From: JAWKWH01 sp963669415
GTDB taxonomy: Bacteria > Pseudomonadota > Alphaproteobacteria > Rhizobiales > Rhizobiaceae
DNA length: 64,000 bases
NCBI GenBank assembly: GCA_963669415.2
Contig: CAXXPS010000003.1
Coordinates: forward strand, 1,488,001 to 1,552,000
Reading direction: 5' to 3'
Shown here: in pieces, positions 34,239-43,268 of the stretch
Position numbering within the stretch: position 1 is the first letter of the stretch
Layout: each line of letters begins with the position of its first letter
The notes under the pieces: generated by a model
Told to the model about the DNA's origin: nothing
The model's database searches: none
Seen by the model: the letters and a program-made list of their open reading frames with translations, nothing else
Made by a program: the position numbers and the translations under genes

Positions 34239-35429
34239 TCAAGCTGCTTTTGCATTGGCGATTTCACCGGAAACACGATAGTAGTCCTGAGCGGCAGAAA
34301 CACCCTGTCCCAGTTCGATTGGATAGTTCAAATCCTTCATGGCCATCTCAATCGTAGCCAGTCCCGACAACGCCATGACATCCGTCAAAGAACCTAAATG
34401 GCCGATGCGAAAGGCCTTGCCGGCCATCTGGCCCAGTCCGACACCAAAGGAAACGCCATATTTGTCGTAAGCGAGATTTGTCAGCACATCACTGTCAAAT
34501 CCTTCCGGAACATAGATAGCGCTTACCGTGTCCGAATAAAGTTCCGGCGAACGGGCACAGAGCTTCAACCCCCAGGCAGATATACCGCGGCGAATACCTT
34601 CCGCGATACGGTGATGACGGGCAAACACGTTGTCGAGGCCCTCTTCGGTCAGCATGTCGAGGCTTTCGCGCAGGCCGTGCATCAGCTGAATAGGCGGCGT
34701 ATACGGATAGCCACCCTTGGCGTTGGCCGCGAGCATGTCGCGGAAATCGAAAAAACAGCGTGGGCATTCGGCGGTCTCGGTGGCTTTCAGCGCCTTTTGG
34801 CTTACGCCAACAATGGCCATGCCGGTCGATAGCATGAAACCCTTTTGCGATCCTGAAACGGCGAGATCAACGCCCCACTCGTCCATGCGAAAGTCCATCG
34901 AGGCAAGCGAAGAGACGCAATCGACATAGAGCATGGCCGGATGGTTGCAGGCATCCATGGCCCGGCGCACTGCCGCTATATCGCTTTTAACGCCAGTCGC
35001 AGTCTCGTTGTGGGTCACGAGTACTGCCTTGATTTCCTGGTTTTTGTCGGCGGCAAGGCGCTCCGCGTATATGTCTGCGGGAGCACCGGTTCCCCACTCG
35101 CATTCGATGACCTCGACATCCAGGCGATGGCGCTGACACAGGTCAATCCAGCGATGGGAGAACATCCCGAAGCGCGCGACCAACACCTTGTCGCCCGGTG
35201 AAAGCGTGTTGGTGATCGACGCTTCCCAACCACCGGTTCCGCTGGAGGGAAATGTAATGACGACGCCGGTTTCGGTCTTGAAGACCTTTTTCAGGTCGTT
35301 GAACAGAGGCTCGAAAAAATCGACGAAATCGGGCGCGCGATGATCCATTGTCTGCGTGTTCATGGCATGGCGCAGGCGATCGGGTATATTGGTCGGCCCG
35401 GGAATGAAAACTGGGTTCTGGCCGGTCAT
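34239..35429 (-). CDS. bhcA: Aspartate-glyoxylate aminotransferase BhcA
   Basis: A 396-residue class V aminotransferase, annotated in most genomes as serine-glyoxylate transaminase. It has FIPGPTNIPDRLRHAM, the PLP lysine K196 in SGSQKGFMLS, and GVGLGQMAGKAFRIGHLG near the end. In the cycle it transfers the amino group of aspartate to glyoxylate, giving oxaloacetate and glycine. The ATG at 35429 follows GGAGAAG; the longer in-frame start at 35510 extends into the regulatory region. It is the first gene of the bhcABCD operon. Confidence 0.93.
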   Translation of the reverse strand: MTGQNPVFIPGPTNIPDRLRHAMNTQTMDHRAPDFVDFFEPLFNDLKKVFKTETGVVITFPSSGTGGWEASITNTLSPGDKVLVARFGMFSHRWIDLCQRHRLDVEVIECEWGTGAPADIYAERLAADKNQEIKAVLVTHNETATGVKSDIAAVRRAMDACNHPAMLYVDCVSSLASMDFRMDEWGVDLAVSGSQKGFMLSTGMAIVGVSQKALKATETAECPRCFFDFRDMLAANAKGGYPYTPPIQLMHGLRESLDMLTEEGLDNVFARHHRIAEGIRRGISAWGLKLCARSPELYSDTVSAIYVPEGFDSDVLTNLAYDKYGVSFGVGLGQMAGKAFRIGHLGSLTDVMALSGLATIEMAMKDLNYPIELGQGVSAAQDYYRVSGEIANAKAA

Positions 35430-35552
35430 GGCAACTTCTCCGGATTTGGAATTAGAGAAAATCCTACACTGATTGGCTATTTTTGCAATTTTTCTGAAAA
35501 GATTTTCCATTTTCGAGTTTATCGTGATAACATATTGAACTTATGCGATTTT

Positions 35553-35576
35553 ATTTTCCCCGGATTTTGGGAAAAT
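35553..35576. promoter_or_regulatory. Candidate BhcR operator in the bhcR-bhcA divergent promoter
   Basis: A perfect 8-bp inverted repeat ATTTTCCC (35553-35560)/GGGAAAAT (35569-35576) with an 8-bp spacer lies 50 bp before bhcR. Further GATTTTCC-like half-sites occur at about 35455 and 35502, toward bhcA. IclR-family repressors bind such palindromes; assignment to BhcR is inference from position. The whole gap 35430-35625 is AT-rich. Confidence 0.5.
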
Positions 35577-35625
35577 CGGACCGATAAAAATTTGTTTTGA
35601 GCAAGGGCAATAGGGAAATATCCAA

Positions 35626-36450
35626 ATGGGATCGCCTCCAAAGAGGGCACGCGGGCGGCCGAAATCTCTGTTCCACCCGCCGCAGCCAAGCACAATCAGA
35701 GCCTTGGACAAGGGCCTGACGGTTATGAAGGAACTGGCCGGCAGCGGCGCCGTGACACTCAGCGAATTGGCGGAGCGCATCGACATGCCGCCTTCATCCA
35801 CACACCGTATCCTGACCACGCTTCAGGATCAGGGGTTTGCCGAGCTCGACGACACGACCCAGCAATGGTCGATCGGAATTGAGGCATTCCGCGCCGGTAG
35901 TGCCTATTTGATTCGCTCAAACCTCGTCGAAGCGGCGGTGAAAACCATGCGACGGTTGATGGAGGAGACCGGGGAGACAGCAAATCTGGCGATTGCCGAC
36001 GCCGGTGATGTCGTGTTCATCGCGCAGGTGGAAGCGCATAATCCGATCCGCGCTTTTTTCAGGCCCGGCACGCGCGGTCCGTTGCATTCATCAGGCATTG
36101 GCAAGGCCCTGCTGGCCAGCATGCAAGCGGAAAAAGCCGGCACCATCATCAGCCAATCGAAATTGGAGCCGCATACGCCGAAAACACTTTCGTCGGCCGA
36201 AGCGCTCAATGCTGATCTGGCAGCCATTCGCGACCGGGGGTGGTCGCTCGACAACGAAGAGCGGTATCTTGGCATGCGTTGCGTCGCAGCTACCATTTAC
36301 AACGCCTATGGCGAACCGGTCGCGGGAATTTCGGTTTCGGGACCGACTGTGCGCTTCCCAGACGAAGACCTTGATGCGATCGGTTCGAAGGTCAAGGATG
36401 CCGCCGATGAGGTGACCGGGTTGATCGGGGGCGCTTCTCCGAAGCGGTGA
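35626..36450 (+). CDS. bhcR: IclR-family regulator BhcR
   Basis: A 274-residue IclR regulator: an N-terminal winged helix (VTLSELAERIDMPPSSTHRILTTL; HTH near residues 42-65) and a C-terminal IclR effector domain (GIGKALLASM...RGWSLDNEERYLGM). It is divergent from bhcA, the arrangement known for bhcR, whose effector is glyoxylate in characterised cases. AGGGA lies nine bases before the ATG. Its stop is 3 bp from the convergent lolD stop. Confidence 0.92.
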   Translation: MGSPPKRARGRPKSLFHPPQPSTIRALDKGLTVMKELAGSGAVTLSELAERIDMPPSSTHRILTTLQDQGFAELDDTTQQWSIGIEAFRAGSAYLIRSNLVEAAVKTMRRLMEETGETANLAIADAGDVVFIAQVEAHNPIRAFFRPGTRGPLHSSGIGKALLASMQAEKAGTIISQSKLEPHTPKTLSSAEALNADLAAIRDRGWSLDNEERYLGMRCVAATIYNAYGEPVAGISVSGPTVRFPDEDLDAIGSKVKDAADEVTGLIGGASPKR

Positions 36451-36453
36451 TCC

Positions 36454-37149
36454 TCAGTCGAGCTGATAGTCGGCGATTTTCGAGTTCTTTAGCGTGATCC
36501 GGCGATCCATGCGTTCAGCCAATGCATGGTTGTGCGTTGCTATCAAAGTCGCAAGACCCGACTGGCGAACCAGCGCCTCCAATGCGTCAAACACATATGA
36601 AGAGGTTTGCGGATCAAGATTGCCCGTTGGCTCGTCGGCGAGCAAGATTTGTGGTGCGTTGGCAACCGCGCGCGCAATCGCCACACGCTGCTGTTCTCCG
36701 CCGGACAGTTCGGACGGGCGATGGTCGGCGCGTTCGCCGATTTTCATGTAGTCGAGCAGCTGCCCTGCCCGCTCAGCCGCCGCCTGTTTGGTCAACCCAT
36801 GGACAAGTTGCGGCACCATGACGTTTTCCAGCGCAGAAAACTCCGGCAATAGATGATGGAATTGATATACAAAGCCGATATCGTTGCGGCGTCTGGCCGT
36901 GCGTTGATCATCATTCAACCGGCCGCAGCTTTCGCCAGCAATCAACACATCACCAGCATTCGGCCGTTCCAGCAACCCGGCTATGTGCAACAGTGTCGAC
37001 TTGCCCGCACCCGAAGGCGCAACAAGCGCTACCATCTCCCCCTGCTTCAACACGAAATCCGCACCATCGAGAATGTTCAGCGTGCGCGAGCCCTGCTCGT
37101 ATTGCCGCCCAACACCTTGCAGTTCGAGTATGGCCTCACCTGCCATCAC
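36454..37149 (-). CDS. lolD: Lipoprotein-releasing system ATP-binding protein LolD
   Basis: A 231-residue MacB/LolD-type ATPase that powers release of lipoproteins from the inner membrane. Walker A is APSGAGKST (44-52), with Ala in place of the first Gly as often in rhizobial LolD. The signature LSGGEQQRVAIARAV and Walker B ILLADEPTGNLD are clear. Its start overlaps the stop of lolC by 4 bp, so the two are coupled. Confidence 0.92.
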   Translation of the reverse strand: MMAGEAILELQGVGRQYEQGSRTLNILDGADFVLKQGEMVALVAPSGAGKSTLLHIAGLLERPNAGDVLIAGESCGRLNDDQRTARRRNDIGFVYQFHHLLPEFSALENVMVPQLVHGLTKQAAAERAGQLLDYMKIGERADHRPSELSGGEQQRVAIARAVANAPQILLADEPTGNLDPQTSSYVFDALEALVRQSGLATLIATHNHALAERMDRRITLKNSKIADYQLD

Positions 37150-38429
37150 TCATACCTCAGTGCTTCGACGGGATCGAGCTTGGCGGCGCGCCAGGCGGGA
37201 AACAAGGTAGCAATGAACGAAAGGATGATGGCCATGGCGATGACGGTCAGGGTTTCACCCGGGTCCATTTTTGCCGGTAGCTGACTGAGAAAATATAGCT
37301 CCGGGTTAAACAGCGTTGTTCCGGAGAGCCAGGAGAAAAACTGACGGATCGATTCCACATTCAAGCAGACGATGATTCCCAGAACGACGCCCGCGAGCGT
37401 GCCAACCACGCCAATAGCAGCACCGGTCATCAGAAAAATGCGCAGGATCGAACCACGGGTCACACCCATCGTACGCAAAATCGCAATGTCGTGGCCTTTG
37501 TCCTTAACCAGCATGATCAGACCGGAAATGATGTTGAGGGCAGCGACCAGCACGATCAGCGTCAGGATCATGAACATGACATTGCGCTCGACCTGCAGGG
37601 CTGAAAAGAATGTCCGATTGCGTTGCCTCCAATCGGTCAACAACACCTGCCGGGCTGCCGCTTCCTCAATTGGCGTTCTGAGTTCGTCAACAGCGTCCGG
37701 ATCATCAGCAAATATTTCGATTGATTGAACAATCCCCTCGGAATTGAAATAGAGCTGCGCTTCGGTGAGCGGCAGGAACACAATGCTGGCGTCATATTCT
37801 GACATGCCGACTTCGAAAATCGCCACCACGGGATAGGCCTTTACGCGCGGTGTGGTGCCAAGTGGGGTGATATCCCCATCTGGCGAAATCAGAGTGAGGA
37901 AATCACCAAGCGCAATGCCGAGATTGTCGGCCATTCGGGTGCCGATTGCCACGCCTTCGGCGGCATCAAAATTGTCAAACGTTCCCTGCCTGACGCTGTT
38001 TGCGACGAGTTCGAGTTTGGGGACATCGCTTTGACGAACGCCACGAACAAGCGCGCCAGTGCCGGCGCCGATATTGCCCGACGCCAAGGTCTGCCCCTCT
38101 ACGATCGGAATGGCGAAACGGACACCTTCGACATCCTCAAATCGTGTGGTCAGTTCGTCGTAATCGTGCAGGGGGCTGTCGATGGGCTGCACGATCAAAT
38201 GCCCGTTGATGCCAAGAATACGCGACAGGAGTTCTGCGCGAAATCCGTTCATCACCGCCATGACGATGATAAGCGTGGCTACTCCAAGCATGATGCCGAT
38301 GAATGAAATCGACGCGATGACCGAGATCACCGTCTCCTTTCGCCGCGAACGCAAGTAACGCCATGCGACCATACGCTCGAATGCCCCGAAGGGCTTGGCG
38401 CTGCCATTCATCGGTGCGGTAACACTCAT
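37146..38429 (-). CDS. lolC: Lipoprotein-releasing system permease LolC/LolE
   Basis: A 427-residue permease of the LolC/LolE family with four membrane helices: one N-terminal (ISFIGIMLGVATLIIVMAVMNGF) and three C-terminal (about residues 285-400), and a large periplasmic MacB-like domain between. The C-terminal FPAWRAAKLDPVEALRYE is characteristic. Only one such permease is seen, as is usual in alphaproteobacteria, where it serves as a homodimer. The start overlaps the proS stop (ATGA). Confidence 0.92.
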   Translation of the reverse strand: MSVTAPMNGSAKPFGAFERMVAWRYLRSRRKETVISVIASISFIGIMLGVATLIIVMAVMNGFRAELLSRILGINGHLIVQPIDSPLHDYDELTTRFEDVEGVRFAIPIVEGQTLASGNIGAGTGALVRGVRQSDVPKLELVANSVRQGTFDNFDAAEGVAIGTRMADNLGIALGDFLTLISPDGDITPLGTTPRVKAYPVVAIFEVGMSEYDASIVFLPLTEAQLYFNSEGIVQSIEIFADDPDAVDELRTPIEEAAARQVLLTDWRQRNRTFFSALQVERNVMFMILTLIVLVAALNIISGLIMLVKDKGHDIAILRTMGVTRGSILRIFLMTGAAIGVVGTLAGVVLGIIVCLNVESIRQFFSWLSGTTLFNPELYFLSQLPAKMDPGETLTVIAMAIILSFIATLFPAWRAAKLDPVEALRYE

Positions 38430-39754
38430 GCGGCAGCATTCATCGCGGTTATGACCTCCGCTGGCGCGACTGACACGCGTTCACCGGTACGTCTGTTTTT
38501 AACTTCCACTTCACCGGCAGCGACACCTCGCGGTCCGACAATAATTTGCCACGGAACGCCAATCAGATCGGCTGTAGCAAACTTGCCACCGGCGCGCTGA
38601 TCAGTGTCGTCGACCAATACGTCGTAGCCTTTCGATTCCAGCGATGCTTCCAGGCTTCCACTCATTTTGTCGCAATCAGCGTCACCCGGTTTCATGTTGA
38701 TCACAATCGCATCAAATGGCGTTACAGCGCCCGGCCAAATGATGCCGTTCTCATCATGAGACGCCTCAATGATGGCAGCCATCAGGCGGGTTGGGCCAAT
38801 TCCATAAGAGCCCATCGAAACGGCATTTTGCTTGCCGTCCGGCCCCTGCACCGTCGCTCCCATCGGCTCGGAATATTTGGTGCCGAAGTGGAAGATATGG
38901 CCGACTTCGATGCCACGGGCAGCCAGGCGATCCGCTTCTGCAATATTTGCCCAAGCCGAATCGTCGTGCATGTCGTCAGTTGCGGCGTAAGGCGTGGTCC
39001 AGGTTTTGACGATATTCTCGATGTGGTCATTGTCAAAGAAATCGGTGTCGGCGCCGGGAACCTCCAATCCAAGATAGTTGCGATGGCAGAATACTTCGCT
39101 CTCGCCAGTGTCAGCCAGGATGATGAATTCGTGGCTTAAATCGCCGCCAATCGGCCCGGTTTCGGCCCGCATCGGAATGGCCTGCAATCCGACACGCTGA
39201 AATGTACGCAAGTACGAGATGAACATGCGGTTATAAGCAGCCTTGGCGCCTTCGTAATCAAGGTCGAAGGAGTAGGCATCCTTCATCAGGAATTCCCGCC
39301 CGCGCATCACGCCAAATCTCGGTCTGACCTCGTCACGGAACTTCCACTGAATGTGGTAAAGGTTGAGTGGCAGATCTTTGTAGGATTTCACGTAAGAGCG
39401 GAATATGTCGGTGACCATTTCCTCATTGGTGGGACCGAAGAGCATGTCGCGGTCGTGGCGATCCTTGATGCGCAGCATCTCTTTACCGTAATCGTCATAA
39501 CGTCCGCTCTCACGCCACAGGTCAGCGGATTGAATTGTCGGCATCAAAATCTCGACTGCACCGGCGCGATTTTGTTCTTCGCGAATGATGCGATTGATTT
39601 TTTCAAGCACGCGCAATCCCAGCGGCAACAGGGAGAAGCTTCCGGCAGCCTGTTGCTTGATCATGCCTGCTCGCAACATCAAGCGATGTGAGACGATCTC
39701 CGCCTCGCGGGGATTTTCTTTCAGTATGGGCAAGAAGTAGCGCGACAGACGCAT
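38426..39754 (-). CDS. proS: Prolyl-tRNA synthetase (short alpha-type)
   Basis: A 442-residue class II aminoacyl-tRNA synthetase. The class II motifs are visible: motif 1 region GLRVLEKINRIIREEQNR, motif 2 FRDEVRPRFGVMRGREFLMKDAYSFD and motif 3 GSYGIGPTRLMAAIIE, followed by a C-terminal anticodon-binding domain. It lacks the about 180-residue editing insertion of E. coli ProS, the known short form of this class. It is operonic with lolC and lolD. Confidence 0.94.
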   Translation of the reverse strand: MRLSRYFLPILKENPREAEIVSHRLMLRAGMIKQQAAGSFSLLPLGLRVLEKINRIIREEQNRAGAVEILMPTIQSADLWRESGRYDDYGKEMLRIKDRHDRDMLFGPTNEEMVTDIFRSYVKSYKDLPLNLYHIQWKFRDEVRPRFGVMRGREFLMKDAYSFDLDYEGAKAAYNRMFISYLRTFQRVGLQAIPMRAETGPIGGDLSHEFIILADTGESEVFCHRNYLGLEVPGADTDFFDNDHIENIVKTWTTPYAATDDMHDDSAWANIAEADRLAARGIEVGHIFHFGTKYSEPMGATVQGPDGKQNAVSMGSYGIGPTRLMAAIIEASHDENGIIWPGAVTPFDAIVINMKPGDADCDKMSGSLEASLESKGYDVLVDDTDQRAGGKFATADLIGVPWQIIVGPRGVAAGEVEVKNRRTGERVSVAPAEVITAMNAAA

Positions 39755-40113
39755 GTGGAACCTTCAGTGAACTATCGGAAGACGCGGTCTGAATCAGCGA
39801 CCAACATGGATTTTTTGTTACTGTCGCTTCATAGCCATTTCGTGGCCGATTGCAAAGCCGCTCAAATGGCGCAGTTCTCGCAAACACCTCGCTTGCGGCG
39901 TCTATAGTCACAATTCAACTTTTTTGATGACACCGAACCCCGATTGGTTTAGAAAATTCGCAATCATAACAAGAGCCGCCGGAAACGTCGGCCTCACGCG
40001 GTCAATGTCTTGGGAGGATGCGATCTAGGCGCGGTAACACGCAGCCGCCGGGTAACCGGAACACTGATCGGGACGCGTAAATTGCAAGGCACATGCCTTG
40101 CATTTTTTTTGCG
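39755..40113. other. Intergenic region between proS and the DUF1467 gene, possible small + strand transcript
   Basis: About 360 bp without a convincing gene. It holds the proS upstream sequence and, on the plus strand, a 20-codon open frame (ATG 40018, TAA 40078-40080, protein begins MRSRRGNTQPPGN) that ends two bases before a strong intrinsic terminator (40083-40110). GGGAGG directly abuts that ATG with no spacing, which argues against efficient translation. Confidence 0.4.
40083..40110 (+). terminator. Strong orphan intrinsic terminator
   Basis: TGCAAGGC (40083-40090) pairs with GCCTTGCA (40095-40102), followed by eight T residues (40103-40110). No annotated rightward gene precedes it. On the minus strand it has an A-tract before and only weak T content after, so plus-strand function is more likely, though it may also serve the DUF1467 gene ending at 40114. 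Confidence 0.75.
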
Positions 40114-40389
40114 CTACTGCTCGCCAAAATCCGGCACAATGCGCGGAATGGATTGAAGGCCCAAGCCCATATATTCCACCGCAACGAACCAAACCGCGAA
40201 CAGTGCCAATGTCACAATGGTCGTGCGCAGCATGGCGCGCAGCACATGGGGGCCACGCGGAGCGCTTTTCACGGTTCCCAACGTGACGTCATCATCCTCC
40301 TCCTGTGTGCGAAGGGAGAAGGGGAGCACTGCAAAAAGCAGCACCCACCAGACGACAAAAAAAACGGCGGCGACCAACACCCAGTTCAT
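40114..40389 (-). CDS. DUF1467 family membrane protein
   Basis: A 91-residue protein with two transmembrane helices (about residues 4-25 and 56-75) separated by an acidic loop with FSLRTQEEDDDV, which matches the DUF1467 pattern. Its function is unknown. It starts 6 bp after the methylmalonyl-CoA epimerase stop. Confidence 0.85.
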   Translation of the reverse strand: MNWVLVAAVFFVVWWVLLFAVLPFSLRTQEEDDDVTLGTVKSAPRGPHVLRAMLRTTIVTLALFAVWFVAVEYMGLGLQSIPRIVPDFGEQ

Positions 40390-40395
40390 TTGCGG

Positions 40396-40800
40396 TCAGA
40401 CTTCCTCAAGCTCAACAAGTGTTCCGGCAAAATCCTTTGGATGCAGGAACAAAACAGGCTTTCCGTGGGCGCCTGTCTTGGGATTACCATCGCCGAGAAC
40501 CCGTGCCCCCCTCTCCGTCAGGCGATCCCTTGCTACAAGAATATCATCGACTTCATAACAAACGTGATGCATGCCACCGGACGGATTCTTGGTGAGAAAA
40601 GCGGCGATCGGCGAATCATCTCCGAGCGGCTCAAGCAGTTCTATCTTGGTGTTACCGGTATCGATGAACACGACCGTGACGCCGTGTTCCGGAAGCGCCT
40701 GCGGCTCGGTCACATTCGCACCAAGCGTATCGCGGTAAATCGCCGAAGCAGCAGCCAGGTCCGGCACCGCGATGGCCACATGATTCAAGCGTCCGAGCAT
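40396..40800 (-). CDS. mce: Methylmalonyl-CoA epimerase
   Basis: A 134-residue VOC-fold metalloenzyme that interconverts (S)- and (R)-methylmalonyl-CoA in propionate metabolism. The vicinal oxygen chelate features are LNHVAIAVPDL at the start (His7) and HHVCYEVDD, with the terminal ligand in GTLVELEEV. No mutase or propionyl-CoA carboxylase is nearby; an isolated mce beside rnj is usual in rhizobia. It starts 16 bp after the rnj stop. Confidence 0.9.
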   Translation of the reverse strand: MLGRLNHVAIAVPDLAAASAIYRDTLGANVTEPQALPEHGVTVVFIDTGNTKIELLEPLGDDSPIAAFLTKNPSGGMHHVCYEVDDILVARDRLTERGARVLGDGNPKTGAHGKPVLFLHPKDFAGTLVELEEV

Positions 40801-40816
40801 CGATCAATTCTCCCGT

Positions 40817-42490
40817 CTACTGGGTAACGAATACCGTCACGACTGGTTTCTTGCCCCACGAATCCCGTGCTGCGGCGCGCACGGCGCGACGAGCGGATTC
40901 AGCGACCTTGTCGAGGTCCTTTCGCCTTACCCGGGGAATGCTTTCAATGGCACCAATCGCTGCGCCGAGTAGTATTTCGTCCATGTCGGCTCCTCTGGCG
41001 TCTTCATCCGGAACACCGATCGAGACCAGATCAGGATCGCCTGCCAATTCGAAACGGTCGTCCAGAACCACATTCACCGCCACATGGCCGACGTAAGACA
41101 GTTTTTTGCGCTCACGAATGCCAACCTTGTCATAGGTACCAATAAGACGACCGTCCTTGAAAACACGGCCATTTTCCACCTGTCCGACAATCTCCGCCGG
41201 ACCGGGAGACAGCCGGAGTATGTCACCATTTCGAACCTGGGCTACCTGAGGCACGCCCACCTGCGAGGCCAGTGAGCCATGGGCGACCAGATGGGCCGCC
41301 TCGCCATGGACAGGCACAGACACTTCGGGCTTGACCCAATCATACATCTGTTCAAGTTCGTTCTTGCGCGGATGACCGGAGACATGAACCAGTGCATCTC
41401 CATCTTCGATGATGCGGATTCCCCGCTCGATCAACTGGTTCTTGATTTCAAGGATCGGCTTTTCGTTTCCCGGAATGACACGGGACGAATAGATGACCGT
41501 GTCGCCGGCACCGAGCGAAATGTTGCGCAACTCGTCGCGGGCAAGTTTGGCCAGCGCTGCGCGGGATTCCCCCTGGCTTCCCGTACAGATAATGACAGCC
41601 TCGTCGCGGGGAAGGTACTGAAAGTCCTCCTCCGACAGAAACTCCGGGATGCCCTGCATGTAGCCGAGTTCGTCGGCGACATCGATAACGCGCTTCAATG
41701 AGCGGCCAAGAATGAGCACTTTTCGTCCGGCATCGTATGCAGCTTCGGCGATTGAGCGGATTCGCCCGACATTGGAAGAAAACGTCGTGATCGCCACCCT
41801 TCCCGGCGCATCTTCGATGATTTGCCTGAGCGAAGCGCCGACTTCTTCTTCCGACGGCGAAGTTCCTTCACGCATGGCATTGGTGGAATCGCAGACAAGC
41901 GCCAGAACGCCGTCGCGTCCGAGCGCCCTGAATCGCTCTTCGTCGGTCGGCTGACCGAGCGAGGGAGCCGGGTCGATCTTCCAGTCACCAGTGTGGATCA
42001 CTGTACCAGCAGGCGAAGTCATCGCCAGTGACACGGGCTCAGGAATAGAATGCGTAACCGAAACCGCCTCAATCGAAAACGGTCCGATCTGAAACGTCTC
42101 CCCTGCCCTGTAGATCGTTACAGGAATACTCGCATCGCCATCGTCTCCCCCACCGCGTTTGGCCTCCAGAAGGCCGGCGGTGAATGGAGTTGCCCATACC
42201 GGAGCCTGCAACATCGGCCACAAAGCCAGCAAAGCGCCGTAGTGATCTTCGTGGGCATGGGTGATGACAATGCCACGCAAACGGTCTCGTTCGCCTGCGA
42301 TAAAATCAATATTGGGCAAAACCAAATCGGCGCCCGGTAGATCGGGACCGGGGAAAGTGACACCGCAATCCACGACGATCCATTCACGCGCTTTGGCGGG
42401 ACCAAAACCGTAAAGCGCGAAGTTCATCCCGATTTCGCCAACCCCGCCAAGTGGCAAAAACACCAGTTCGTCGCTCTTTCCGGCCATCAT
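40817..42490 (-). CDS. rnj: Ribonuclease J
   Basis: A 557-residue metallo-beta-lactamase/beta-CASP RNase, 5'-3' exo- and endonucleolytic. The zinc motif is H78-A-H80-E-D82-H83 in VITHAHEDHYG, followed by HTGDWKIDP and VHVSGHPRKNELEQMYDWV (the beta-CASP His motif). A C-terminal domain of about 100 residues follows. The start overlaps the birA stop (ATGA). Confidence 0.93.
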   Translation of the reverse strand: MMAGKSDELVFLPLGGVGEIGMNFALYGFGPAKAREWIVVDCGVTFPGPDLPGADLVLPNIDFIAGERDRLRGIVITHAHEDHYGALLALWPMLQAPVWATPFTAGLLEAKRGGGDDGDASIPVTIYRAGETFQIGPFSIEAVSVTHSIPEPVSLAMTSPAGTVIHTGDWKIDPAPSLGQPTDEERFRALGRDGVLALVCDSTNAMREGTSPSEEEVGASLRQIIEDAPGRVAITTFSSNVGRIRSIAEAAYDAGRKVLILGRSLKRVIDVADELGYMQGIPEFLSEEDFQYLPRDEAVIICTGSQGESRAALAKLARDELRNISLGAGDTVIYSSRVIPGNEKPILEIKNQLIERGIRIIEDGDALVHVSGHPRKNELEQMYDWVKPEVSVPVHGEAAHLVAHGSLASQVGVPQVAQVRNGDILRLSPGPAEIVGQVENGRVFKDGRLIGTYDKVGIRERKKLSYVGHVAVNVVLDDRFELAGDPDLVSIGVPDEDARGADMDEILLGAAIGAIESIPRVRRKDLDKVAESARRAVRAAARDSWGKKPVVTVFVTQ

Positions 42491-43263
42491 TTTTCCTCAC
42501 GGTCAAAAAACAGATCACCTGCCGAAATCTTTTGACGCGAACCATCGTCAAGTTTCAGGCAGAGATATCCGTCGTGATCAATTTCCTCAAACATCCCGGT
42601 AATCGAGAAATCGCCGTTATTGACGGTCACCTGCCGGCCAATTCCCCCAGCCGCCATCAGCCATCTTTCCCGGATTATGTGAAATCCCGCCCCCCGATTC
42701 CACAATGAAAGGTGTTTGGCAAACGCATCCGACAATTGATCGAACAAGGTCACAGGGTCGACACTTACACCGCAAGCTGCCAAATCGGTTGCCGGATAGA
42801 GCGGGTTATCGGGGTGATGTACGCAATTGATGCCACAGCCGATCACCACCGCCAGATGTCCATCGCTCAATCCAGCACTCTCCAGCAAAATGCCGTTGAT
42901 CTTCTGCCGGTCCACCAGGATGTCGTTGGGCCATTTGATTGCCAGTGCGTAGGGCGTCTTTGCGAAATACGGTTTCAACGTCTCGTAAACTGCAAGAGCA
43001 GCGACCAATGGCAAATTTGCCAACGCGGTTCTTGTCGCCGGGTCGATCAGCAGCAGCGACGCATAGAGATTTCCCGCCTCTGATATCCAGGTCCGGCCAT
43101 TTCGGCCCTTGCCCTGAAGCTGACGATCAGCAGTAACCCAAAGATTGCCGGGATCGCCACCGGCGGCCAATCGCAATGCTTCGGTGTTTGTGGAACCCAC
43201 ATCAGCGAGCGCCAAACGCCGCCAGCCGGGAAGGTTTGGAATTGGCTGCGGAAGGGCGCCCAA
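42487..43263 (-). CDS. birA: Biotin-protein ligase BirA (catalytic domain only)
   Basis: A 258-residue ligase that attaches biotin to carboxyl-carrier proteins. Conserved motifs are GKGRNGRTW (51-59) and KWPNDI (110-115), with the catalytic-site Lys in QKINGILLE. There is no N-terminal DNA-binding domain, so it is not a bio operon repressor. The start is a TTG at 43263, 5 bp after the nuoN stop; no ATG occurs before the conserved GSTNTEAL segment. It is coupled to nuoN and rnj. Confidence 0.9.
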   Translation of the reverse strand: MGALPQPIPNLPGWRRLALADVGSTNTEALRLAAGGDPGNLWVTADRQLQGKGRNGRTWISEAGNLYASLLLIDPATRTALANLPLVAALAVYETLKPYFAKTPYALAIKWPNDILVDRQKINGILLESAGLSDGHLAVVIGCGINCVHHPDNPLYPATDLAACGVSVDPVTLFDQLSDAFAKHLSLWNRGAGFHIIRERWLMAAGGIGRQVTVNNGDFSITGMFEEIDHDGYLCLKLDDGSRQKISAGDLFFDREEK

Positions 43264-43268
43264 ACCGC

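Noticed and set aside
31117..35429. Naming these genes ornithine cyclodeaminase, D-threonine aldolase, threonine dehydratase and serine-glyoxylate transaminase
   Set aside because: The family folds are right, but the exact four-gene order with a divergent IclR gene fits the beta-hydroxyaspartate cycle better than four unrelated pathways.
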